NCBI GenBank assembly: GCA_039819565.1
Contig: JBCBRU010000128.1
Location: 1-16,931, forward strand
DNA length: 16,931 nt
Direction of reading: 5' to 3'
DNA from: JAHQVK01 sp039819565
GTDB taxonomy: Bacteria > Myxococcota > Kuafuiibacteriia > Kuafuiibacteriales > Kuafuiibacteriaceae
Each line of letters begins with the position of its first letter. Positions within the stretch are counted from its first letter, which is position 1. The notes below the pieces were generated by a model. It ran no database searches and was not told where the DNA came from. It saw nothing but the letters and a program-made list of their open reading frames with translations. Positions 6,566-13,166 of this stretch are shown here, one piece after another. A program made the position numbers and the translations under genes.

Positions 6566-7546
6566 CTAGACGACCCCGCTCTTGCGGACCATGCGGTAGC
6601 GAAATTTGAGAATCGAGCAACCGAAGACACGGACCACCTGGTGGCACCATAGGTGGCCGTCTTCGTCCGCCTGCACTTCGAAGCTGGCTCCGAACCACCC
6701 GAGCTGTGCCACCTTGAGCGTTCCGTCCGCCCGTTGCAGGATGAGATACCATCCCGCCTCACCGTAGTTTTTGCCATCAGACTCGAGATAGAAGCGGCCG
6801 TTCGCGAGTTTGGGTCTAAGGAGGACTGTGACGCTTCCTCGGGGGACTGGGAACATCGTCTTGATGCAGGGGCTGTCGTGTCCCGGTGGAGTGACGACAT
6901 CATAGAAGGCGATGTAGCTCGCATCTTTGGCTTGAGCGTCCTTTCGAGACCAGCCGGTAAGCTGGACGCGCCCGGCCCGGTCGACCAGCTCAACGATTTC
7001 GCTGATGACTTTGTGGCCCCGTCCCGCCTCGCCTCCCCCACGGATGGGGAGGCTCAGCTGGTTCAGAGACTTCCCCACCGTATTCACGAGGACCCAAAGG
7101 AACGGTCGTGACAGCGGCTGAGTCTCTCCCGTGAGGTCCAGCTCGTATTGAGACGTCCGCTCATAGAAGTCCCGAATCCTCGGATCGAGCTGAGGGGGCG
7201 AGAAGGACGGACCGTCGAGGCGCGCCATCGAGGGTACGATTCCGGAACCGGTGCCTCGTATCACGGTCAAGCCTTGAGCTTCGGCAAGCTCGTCGTAGAT
7301 GTCCTCGCTCATGCGGGCGCTCCTCCCCATAGGTCCTTCCAGCCAGCGGGCCTGGCTCGAGTGTACGGTGCGACCGAACCGTCGAACCAACTGGCGGAAC
7401 GTGAAGACGCCAATTCTACCCAATAGCGCTCCTAGCGCGTCTCCGCGCGTGGGCGCACGAGCAGGAGAACTCGTGGCTGCTTCCGCGTCCGCGGGCTGGG
7501 GAGTGTCCGTCTGAGCCGTCAGCGTGGACTCGAAGGGCTTCATCAT
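6566..7546 (-). CDS. Conserved protein of unknown function (paralogue B)
   Basis: A 326-residue homologue of the protein encoded at 2053-3021, on the opposite strand. Shared blocks include RQLVR-FGRTV, WLEGP, ARMSE-IYDELAE, LDPRIR-FYE-TSQYELDL, NQLSLPIRG, LTGWSRKDA, GHDSPC, MFPVPRG, VLLRP and LKFRYRMVRK. The most divergent part is the first ~45 residues, an Ala/Pro/Thr-rich polar tail. The start is taken as ATG at 7546 (Met-Met, matching paralogue A); a GTG at 7579, one base after the upstream stop, would add 11 residues. There is no signal peptide or transmembrane helix. It is the last gene of a minus-strand operon behind the SDR and MAPEG genes and converges with the sigma factor gene. The family is unrecognised; I had an unverified impression of similar unnamed proteins in other high-GC bacteria. 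Confidence 0.8.
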   Translation of the reverse strand: MMKPFESTLTAQTDTPQPADAEAATSSPARAPTRGDALGALLGRIGVFTFRQLVRRFGRTVHSSQARWLEGPMGRSARMSEDIYDELAEAQGLTVIRGTGSGIVPSMARLDGPSFSPPQLDPRIRDFYERTSQYELDLTGETQPLSRPFLWVLVNTVGKSLNQLSLPIRGGGEAGRGHKVISEIVELVDRAGRVQLTGWSRKDAQAKDASYIAFYDVVTPPGHDSPCIKTMFPVPRGSVTVLLRPKLANGRFYLESDGKNYGEAGWYLILQRADGTLKVAQLGWFGASFEVQADEDGHLWCHQVVRVFGCSILKFRYRMVRKSGVV

Positions 7547-7580
7547 CTCCGAGACAGCCGAAAAGGAGGGCTCGGGCACG

Positions 7581-8480
7581 TCAGGAAAGATTCATCCCCC
7601 GGAGGCAGCCCTCGAGCTTCGGATGCTGAAAGCGATAGCCCGTAGCCTCTGCAGCTCGGGGCACGACGCGAGCGCCATTCAGAAACAGCCCCTCGGCAAG
7701 CTCCGAACCCATTAGGATCTTGAGGGCGAAGCCCGGCAACGGAAGGGCCGCGGGGCGAGAGATGACCTTGGCGAGGGTGTGAGCGAAGGTGAGATTGGTC
7801 ACCGGATGTGGTGCGGTGACGTTGAGAGGTCCCGAGACCTCTGGGCGATCGATCGCATGTAGAAGGAGCCCTACTGTGTCTTGAATTCCTATCCAACTCA
7901 TCGTCTGACGACCGGAGCCCATGGGCCCACCGAGCCCCAATCTGAAGGGGGGAAGAAGCTCCGCCAGCGCACCCCCCTTCGGACTCAGAACGATCCCGAT
8001 ACGCGGATGGACCACGCGAACCCCGGCGTCGCGGGCGGTCTGGGCCTCGGCCTCCCACGCGGTACACACCCTGGAAAGAAAACCCGTGCCGGGAGAGGTC
8101 GACTCGTCCACGTCGCCCTCGTGCTCGGAGCCGTAGATGCCGATCGCTGAACAGGAGACGAAGACCGATGTCGAGCCCACGTGTTTTGCCACGGCCTCCG
8201 CGAGGAGCCGCGTACTCAGCGTGCGACTCTCTAGGATCTTTCGCTTCTGAGCTTGGGTCCAACGCTTGGCGATATTCTCTCCCGCGAGGTGGACGACGGC
8301 GCTCACCCCATCGAGGGCACGAGGATCCAGCTGGCCCTTGGTCGGGTCCCACCTCGCGGCAGGTCCGGAGACGCGCTCGGGGGTACGGGTCAAGGTGATG
8401 ACGGTGTCTCCACGCGCCTCCAGCTGGTCTTTGAGGGCATGGCCGATGAGACCAGTGGCTCCGGATACGAGGACTTTCAT
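7581..8480 (-). CDS. TIGR01777-family SDR epimerase/oxidoreductase (YfcH-like)
   Basis: A 299-residue NAD(P)-binding protein of the atypical short-chain dehydrogenase family containing E. coli YfcH. It starts MKVLVSGATGLIG, with the Rossmann glycine motif at 7-13, and carries the family signature HLAGENIAKRWTQAQK at about 64-79 followed by ILESR. Further on come VSCSAIGIYG at about 108-117, the RIGIVLSPKGGALAELLPPF stretch, MSWIGIQD, PLNVTAP and a C-terminal LP-x-FALK segment. The ATG at 8480 has GGAG seven bases upstream; an ATG 21 bases farther upstream is less well placed. It sits between the MAPEG gene (42 bases upstream) and paralogue B (stop adjacent to the alternative start of that gene), forming an operon. 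The physiological substrate of this family is not established, so no reaction is assigned. Confidence 0.9.
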   Translation of the reverse strand: MKVLVSGATGLIGHALKDQLEARGDTVITLTRTPERVSGPAARWDPTKGQLDPRALDGVSAVVHLAGENIAKRWTQAQKRKILESRTLSTRLLAEAVAKHVGSTSVFVSCSAIGIYGSEHEGDVDESTSPGTGFLSRVCTAWEAEAQTARDAGVRVVHPRIGIVLSPKGGALAELLPPFRLGLGGPMGSGRQTMSWIGIQDTVGLLLHAIDRPEVSGPLNVTAPHPVTNLTFAHTLAKVISRPAALPLPGFALKILMGSELAEGLFLNGARVVPRAAEATGYRFQHPKLEGCLRGMNLS

Positions 8481-8522
8481 GGATCTACTCCGAGTTTTCA
8501 AACGACGGACTCTACATGGACG

Positions 8523-8912
8523 CTAGATAGCCTGTCCGAACAGGAAGGCCGTGGAGAGGAAGCCTACCGTCCACACTGTCGAGCGAAGGTAGGGCACGCC
8601 GGCAGGGTAAGCGACGACATAGAGCGTACGGGACGCCAGAAAGGCTTGGCTCGCCGCTACCGTGTTCGGAGAAGACGCCTCGCCCAGCCGAACGACGACC
8701 ACGGCGGCCGTAAACAGAACCAGCGCCACCATTGAGTTGTCCACGGTTCGAAGAAGCCGCCCCGCAAACCCCTTCGCCTGCCGAGCCTCGTCTCGGGCGG
8801 ACAAGATATATGGGATGCCGAACTGCCCCGCTGTCGCAGCCGACTGAATGGCGAGGGTAAGGAGGACGAGGATCCCGTAGAGGGCGAGGATCGAGACTTC
8901 GTTCGTCATCAT
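8523..8912 (-). CDS. MAPEG-family membrane protein
   Basis: A 129-residue membrane protein with about four hydrophobic helices: residues ~8-27, ~58-77, ~84-105 and ~108-126. The pattern of a first helix, a basic loop with ARDEARQAKGFAGRLLRTVDNS, then ALVLFTAAVVVV and a final ASRTLYVVAYPAGVPYLRSTVW segment matches the MAPEG family (membrane-associated proteins in eicosanoid and glutathione metabolism). The R-x-x-x-N and RTLYVVAY motifs are characteristic. Bacterial members are mostly uncharacterised; some act on glutathione and lipid substrates. The start is ATG at 8912 or the adjacent one at 8909, with no strong ribosome binding site. It is the first gene of the minus-strand operon with the SDR and paralogue B and is divergent from the polyprenyl synthase gene, so the 8913-9065 interval probably holds promoters for both directions. 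Confidence 0.85.
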   Translation of the reverse strand: MMTNEVSILALYGILVLLTLAIQSAATAGQFGIPYILSARDEARQAKGFAGRLLRTVDNSMVALVLFTAAVVVVRLGEASSPNTVAASQAFLASRTLYVVAYPAGVPYLRSTVWTVGFLSTAFLFGQAI

Positions 8913-9065
8913 TTCTATTCATCTATATTCACAACTCGGGGGTCGGCTACCCTTTTCGCGATCGCATTGCTCCCGAGCATCATGTTTTTTGGGGGAGTCG
9001 AAAAAGATCAGAATTCATGACGTCCTTCCGCTTCGTTCTGCGGCTGTTATCGGGAGGGTCTCTAG

Positions 9066-10112
9066 ATGCAGAACGTGATGTTAAAGTATAGTAGCGTCTT
9101 CGATTCGGTGGAAAGTCTCGATAGCGAGGCTACGGAGGTCGATCTAACGCTGACGGCAATGATCGAGCAGTGGCCTGATATCCACGGCATCAAAGATGTG
9201 GGCTTCTATGCCTTTGGTTTGGATAGCCCCAGCCGAAGGGCTCGAGGCAAGCGTTTGCGCTCCGTGCTGTGCTCCGTAGTCAATCAGCGTGTAGGTGGGG
9301 ACCGAGCGCTCGGATTGAGGCTCGCAGCTGCCTGGGAGATGTTTCATCAGCTCGCGATCGTTCACGATGATATTGAGGATGGAGACGAGTATCGACGCGG
9401 CCGCCCCAGCGTCTGGAAGCGATTCGGAGTACCCCAGGCGATCAACATCGGCGACTATCTCTACTCCACGGCGATTCGGGAGACGCTGGACTTGCGTCGC
9501 CGAGGCGCTCCCTCAGACGTCGTTTTGGAGATTCTAGATCTCATGGCGGAGACTGCCGTTCGGACGGCCGAAGGCCAGGCCCTCGATCTTTCGATGCGCC
9601 AGCGTCGCGACGTCTCTGTCGAGGACTACTTTAGCTGCGTGCGGCGCAAGACGGGCGACTACCTCATTGCGCCGGCTGTATCTGCGGCGCGGATAGGTGG
9701 GGCCGGGCCGAGGGTCATCGAGTCGCTTCGCCAGTTCGGGGACCTCGTAGGTCCTGCCTTTCAAATCGGAGACGACCTGATCGACCTTACGTTGGGAAAG
9801 GGCCGGGATCGCGTGGGTTCCGACATTCGTGAGGGGAAGCGCAGCCTGGTTGTCATTCTCGCAAGTCAACGATGCAGTGAGAACGAGCGCGCGCGCCTAT
9901 TCGATGTTCTGGATGCGCCTCGCGAATCCACGACCGACGCTATGGTTTCGGAGCTACTCGATCTGTTCGAGGACAAGAACGCCATTCAATCCTCTCAGGC
10001 CGAACTCGATCGCCTGCTGGCGTCCAGCATCGTGGTTCTGCGGGAGATTCCTGACCAACTCACCGCGGATCTGGCCGCCCTGGCTCGCCTTCTACGTCGA
10101 CGGTCCGTTTGA
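9066..10112 (+). CDS. Polyprenyl diphosphate synthase (GGPP synthase-like)
   Basis: A 348-residue trans-isoprenyl diphosphate synthase that would extend an allylic diphosphate with isopentenyl diphosphate. The first aspartate-rich motif is DDIED at 101-105 followed by GDEYRRGRPSVW; the second is DDLID at 236-240 followed by KGRDRVGSDIREGKRS. Residues just before the first motif (LAIVH) are not aromatic at -4/-5, which argues against strict farnesyl diphosphate synthesis and for C20 or longer. Chain length cannot be fixed by eye. The ATG at 9066 is preceded by GGGAGGG with good spacing. Upstream is a 153-base divergent region shared with the MAPEG gene; downstream it converges with menF. It could supply the menaquinone side chain or a precursor for the lipid genes to its left. 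Confidence 0.9.
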   Translation: MQNVMLKYSSVFDSVESLDSEATEVDLTLTAMIEQWPDIHGIKDVGFYAFGLDSPSRRARGKRLRSVLCSVVNQRVGGDRALGLRLAAAWEMFHQLAIVHDDIEDGDEYRRGRPSVWKRFGVPQAINIGDYLYSTAIRETLDLRRRGAPSDVVLEILDLMAETAVRTAEGQALDLSMRQRRDVSVEDYFSCVRRKTGDYLIAPAVSAARIGGAGPRVIESLRQFGDLVGPAFQIGDDLIDLTLGKGRDRVGSDIREGKRSLVVILASQRCSENERARLFDVLDAPRESTTDAMVSELLDLFEDKNAIQSSQAELDRLLASSIVVLREIPDQLTADLAALARLLRRRSV

Positions 10113-10231
10113 AGGCGGCCCTCGGTCCGACAATCCTCGCCAGCCGGATCCCCGCAAACTCCCCAAGCTCAGTAAAGAGTCCATTCGGTTCGCGAGCGGG
10201 AGTATCGGAGGGTCTCTCTGAGGTATGAGAT

Positions 10232-10249
10232 CGGGGAGGGCGAGCCCCG
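10232..10249. terminator. Weak candidate hairpin between convergent genes
   Basis: CGGGG (10232-10236) and CCCCG (10245-10249) can pair around an eight-base loop, in the 145-base gap where the polyprenyl synthase and menF genes converge. There is no T-run on either strand, so this is at best a weak or factor-assisted terminator. Nothing else stands out in the gap. Confidence 0.2.
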
Positions 10250-10257
10250 GCTAGATG

Positions 10258-11613
10258 TTAGGCTCCGAGCGCGGCGAGGGTGCGGGAGGCCTTGAGGGTC
10301 GTCTCCGCCCACTCACCGTCGGCCGTCGACGAAGGCACGATGCCCGCTCCGACGAACACGCGGGCTCGACACCCCTCGACGAGGGCGGAGCGCAGGGCGA
10401 CGCGGACATCTCCCCGACAGGGGCCGTCGGGCCCGGCCTCGAGCCAGCCGATGCCTCCCGCGTACCAACCGCGTGGCCGGCCCTCGGCCTGCGCAAGCAC
10501 GCTGCACGCGGCCGCGGTGGGTACACCGCCTACGGCTGGAGTGGGATGAAGGACATTCGCCATGGTTAGGGGAGAGGGTGCGTTCAGACGTGCCTCGATC
10601 TGGGTACAGAGATGGGCAATGGTGCCTAGTCTGCGAACGCTCGGTCGCTCCGGTACAAGGATGTCTTCTACGAGCGGCAACAGAGCCTGTCGAACGTGCT
10701 CGACGACATAGCGTTGCTCATCGAGATCTTTGGGGCTGTGGAGTAGATAGAGACCGTCCGGGTCGTCAGCGGAGGATGAGCCGGCTAAAGCCTCCGTCCG
10801 GATGCGCCCGGGCTCGACCTCGACGAGACGTTCGGGTGTCAGCCCCAAAAAGCAGGCCCCGTCAGCAAAGAAGGCAAAGGAAGCCTCCGCCGGGGAGCGG
10901 GCGGGAAGTCCCGCCAGCACCTGAGAGGGGCAGTATTCGTGGCTTCGATGGACGAGAACGTCGCGGGAGAGCACGACCTTTCGAACCTCGAGATGGTCGA
11001 AGGCGCGACGAGCGCGGGCCATGGCGAGGTCCCAATGCGGACGAGAACCGAGGTCGACTCGCGAGCCGCCCGACAAGGGCTGGGGGTCGACAACCGTCTC
11101 GCGAGCCCAAGCCCTGGCCCTCTCGAGCTCGACCTCGGAGATGCCGGCGGCACCCTGTAGCCGGGCATGGTCGTCGTCATGGTGCCAATGCCAGAGGACC
11201 CTGGGGCACACGAATCGTGCCGCTCCGAAGGCGTGGAAAGGACTATGAACCTCCGGTTCGAAGGAAAACCCTCCGAACCAGCGCGTACCGGTGAGGCTCG
11301 ACTCGTTGACCGCCCGCTGTGTGAGTTGGCGATTGAGGTCGAGCAAGCGGTGGGGGCCCGCGGCCTCGACGACATCCCATTCCCCGAGGCCGATATACGT
11401 ATCGCGGTGGTCTCGCCAATAGAAGGAGGGAGAGAGATCGCGTCGAATGGCCGAAGCTAGGAGGCCGAGAGCGGCGCTGGCGGGCATCGGGAGGGTGGGA
11501 CCAGGGGCGCGGTCCTCGGCTCTCGGTTCCGTCGAAAGAAAAGCAGACGGGGAGGGTGAGCAGAGACGTGGCGAGGAGGGTAGTCCTAGACTGAGGGGAC
11601 CGTGGGGGCTCAC
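10258..11613 (-). CDS. menF: Isochorismate synthase
   Basis: A 451-residue chorismate-binding enzyme predicted to isomerise chorismate to isochorismate, the entry to classical menaquinone synthesis. The C-terminal chorismate-binding domain has KVVLSR with K212 (the position of the general base in MenF/EntC), FLGLTPERLVEV, TEALAGS, DEQRYVVEHV, HPTPAVGG, YAGGIGW and GAGIV near the end, in the family order. The first ~45 residues are low-complexity and poorly conserved. I chose GTG at 11613 because it overlaps the menG stop as GTGA; an ATG 39 bases upstream is the alternative. It is co-transcribed with menG, which supports a menaquinone rather than siderophore (EntC/DhbC) role. Salicylate synthase activity is less likely in this context but is not excluded. 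No menD is present in the window. Confidence 0.88.
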   Translation of the reverse strand: MSPHGPLSLGLPSSPRLCSPSPSAFLSTEPRAEDRAPGPTLPMPASAALGLLASAIRRDLSPSFYWRDHRDTYIGLGEWDVVEAAGPHRLLDLNRQLTQRAVNESSLTGTRWFGGFSFEPEVHSPFHAFGAARFVCPRVLWHWHHDDDHARLQGAAGISEVELERARAWARETVVDPQPLSGGSRVDLGSRPHWDLAMARARRAFDHLEVRKVVLSRDVLVHRSHEYCPSQVLAGLPARSPAEASFAFFADGACFLGLTPERLVEVEPGRIRTEALAGSSSADDPDGLYLLHSPKDLDEQRYVVEHVRQALLPLVEDILVPERPSVRRLGTIAHLCTQIEARLNAPSPLTMANVLHPTPAVGGVPTAAACSVLAQAEGRPRGWYAGGIGWLEAGPDGPCRGDVRVALRSALVEGCRARVFVGAGIVPSSTADGEWAETTLKASRTLAALGA

Positions 11614-12368
11614 GAGGCGGCCTCGCTTTTCTGGGCCGAGAAGAGACTGCAAGCACCGAAGCCCAGACTGCGGGGCTCTGCGACTCGGAGTCCGGCCTCC
11701 GTCATGGTGATGGCAAAACGCTCGGGTCGAGGAAAGTCCTCGACGGAGCGTCGAAGGTACCGATACTCGGCGCTGCTCGAGAGAAGGGCTCCGATCGCGG
11801 GAACGAGGATCCGCAGATGAAGCCGCGCGAGGAGGGCAATGAGCCCCCCACGGGGCTCGTTGAGTTCGAGAAGCGCGACGCGTCCTCCGGGGCGGACGAC
11901 GCGCCGGATCTCTCGCAGCGCACGTGTCCGGTCGCGAACGTTGCGAATCCCAAAGGCCATGGACACACCGTCGAAACTCTCGTCCGGGAAGGGGAGGCGC
12001 TCGGCGCAGCCCGGCACGAGTCGAATCTGGTGGTGAGCTTCGGCCCGGCGGATCTTCCGCTCCCCGACGCCGAGCATGCCGAGAGAGGGATCCAGCCCCA
12101 CCACCTCGAGCCGAGGCTCACGACGAACCATCTCGAGCGGGAGATCCGCGGTGCCCGTGGCGAGGTCGAGCACTCGATAGCCAGGTCCTAGCTGTAGACT
12201 CTCCACCGCCGCGCTCCGCCAAGTTCTGTCGAGGCCGAGCGATAGGACCCGGTTCAACCGGTCGTAGCGTCCGGCGATACCGTCGAACATGGCTCCGGAG
12301 CCGTCCACGAGGCCCGTGCCCGCCTTCGTCGAGATGCTGAGATTTCGTTTCGCGTTGGTGCCGTCCAC
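11610..12368 (-). CDS. menG: Demethylmenaquinone methyltransferase (UbiE/MenG family)
   Basis: A 252-residue class I SAM-dependent methyltransferase predicted to carry out the last step of menaquinone synthesis, C-methylation of demethylmenaquinone. Diagnostic segments are MFDGIAGRYDRLNRVLSLGLDRTWR from residue 27, the SAM-binding VLDLATGTADL at 66-76, GLDPSLGML, AERLPFPDESFD, FGIRNVRDR and LELNEPRGG; the GIRN and LE-x-xxP blocks separate UbiE/MenG from other methyltransferases. The C-terminus lacks an obvious ubiquinone-branch distinction, but the adjacent menF points to menaquinone. The GTG at 12368 is used; a second GTG 20 codons in would still keep the core. No clear ribosome binding site is seen. 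The gene is divergent from the export operon beginning at 12453. Confidence 0.92.
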   Translation of the reverse strand: MDGTNAKRNLSISTKAGTGLVDGSGAMFDGIAGRYDRLNRVLSLGLDRTWRSAAVESLQLGPGYRVLDLATGTADLPLEMVRREPRLEVVGLDPSLGMLGVGERKIRRAEAHHQIRLVPGCAERLPFPDESFDGVSMAFGIRNVRDRTRALREIRRVVRPGGRVALLELNEPRGGLIALLARLHLRILVPAIGALLSSSAEYRYLRRSVEDFPRPERFAITMTEAGLRVAEPRSLGFGACSLFSAQKSEAAS

Positions 12369-12403
12369 GAGAGGACAGCCGCAGTTCGGAGTGGAAACGT
12401 GTC

Positions 12404-12419
12404 AGGCATCGTGACGCCT
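12404..12419. promoter_or_regulatory. Imperfect palindrome in the menG/export divergent region
   Basis: AGGCATC (12404-12410) and GACGCCT (12413-12419) form an inverted repeat with one mismatch around two bases, followed directly by a run of T. It lies in the 84-base region between two divergent genes, so an operator is possible. A terminator is unlikely because no plus-strand gene ends here. The match is short enough to arise by chance. Confidence 0.2.
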
Positions 12420-12440
12420 TTTTTGGCCCGATTACGGCTG

Positions 12441-12447
12441 AAGGAGG
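12441..12447 (+). promoter_or_regulatory. Strong ribosome binding site deciding the ABC ATPase start
   Basis: AAGGAGG lies five bases before the ATG at 12453. The open frame continues up to 12399, but this near-perfect Shine-Dalgarno and the conserved protein beginning support 12453 as the start. Confidence 0.8.
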
Positions 12448-12452
12448 GAGCC

Positions 12453-13166
12453 ATGCTGAACGTGAAACCCCCGCGGCCCATCGTCGAGCTTCGACACGTC
12501 CACAAGGAGTATCCCCTTGGCGCCCGAACCGTCCATGCCGTGGTGGACGTCGATCTTACGGTCGAGGAAGGGGAGTTCACCAGCATTGCCGGACCCTCCG
12601 GGAGTGGCAAGACCACCCTCCTCAACCTTGTCGGCTGCATGGACGTTGCCACCTCCGGCCAAGTGCGGGTCGCCGGGAGAGATACCGGAACCCTCGACGA
12701 CCGGGAGCTAACCGAGCTTCGCCTGAGACATCTCGGGTTCATCTTTCAGAGCTTCAACCTTGTTCCCGTGCTCGACCTCTATCAAAATGTCGAGCTCCCA
12801 CTAATCCTCCAAAAGGGGCATGGTCGCGGGGAGCGTCGCCGTCGGGTCCTCGAAATCGTCGAACGGGTGGGGCTGAGCGATCAGCTTCGCCAACGCCCGA
12901 GTGAGCTTTCGGGAGGACAGCGTCAGCGGGTCGCCATCGCTCGCGCCCTCGTCACGGAGCCCCGCATCGTCCTGGCCGACGAACCCACCGCCAACCTCGA
13001 TTCTGCCACCGGTGGGACCATCATCGACCTAATGAAAGGTCTGAACGAAGATCGCAATACGACTTTCATTTTCAGTACCCACGATCCACGCGTCATCGAT
13101 CGAGCGACCCGTGTCGTGCGGATGGTCGATGGACACATTGCCAAGAGAGCGGCGGAGGCAGCCTGA
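12453..13166 (+). CDS. ABC transporter ATP-binding protein, LolD/MacB type
   Basis: A 237-residue ATPase that would power the two FtsX-type permeases encoded next to it. Motifs in order: Walker A GPSGSGKTT (about 48-56), Q-loop FIFQSFNLVP, signature LSGGQRQR (about 149-156), Walker B IVLADEP, D-loop SATGG (from NLDSATGG) and the switch histidine in FSTHDP. The FQSFNLVP wording and 230-residue size place it in the LolD/MacB/FtsE group of mechanotransmission transporters, which move lipoproteins or substrates from the periplasmic side of the inner membrane. The start is set by the ribosome binding site at 12441. Its stop overlaps the first permease (TGATG), so the genes are translationally coupled. 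In this group the cargo cannot be read from the ATPase alone. Confidence 0.93.
   Translation: MLNVKPPRPIVELRHVHKEYPLGARTVHAVVDVDLTVEEGEFTSIAGPSGSGKTTLLNLVGCMDVATSGQVRVAGRDTGTLDDRELTELRLRHLGFIFQSFNLVPVLDLYQNVELPLILQKGHGRGERRRRVLEIVERVGLSDQLRQRPSELSGGQRQRVAIARALVTEPRIVLADEPTANLDSATGGTIIDLMKGLNEDRNTTFIFSTHDPRVIDRATRVVRMVDGHIAKRAAEAA

Noticed and set aside
8913..8935. TATAGA on the minus strand as a -10 box for the MAPEG operon
   Set aside because: No acceptable -35 element lies at the right distance, so I do not call a promoter.
8966..8990. TGCTC-CC-GAGCA palindrome followed by a T-run, terminator-like
   Set aside because: The loop is too small for a stable hairpin and no plus-strand gene ends upstream; the gap separates divergent genes.
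10473..11294. Plus-strand open frame of 273 codons opposite menF
   Set aside because: The translation is Arg/Pro/Gly-rich low-complexity sequence with no motif, while the opposite strand encodes a clear isochorismate synthase.
12301..12371. CCGTCCACGAG occurring twice exactly 60 bases apart at the start of menG
   Set aside because: The repeat is 11 bases, partly coding in the same frame (Val-Asp-Gly), and can be chance; it does show that an alternative GTG start exists for menG.
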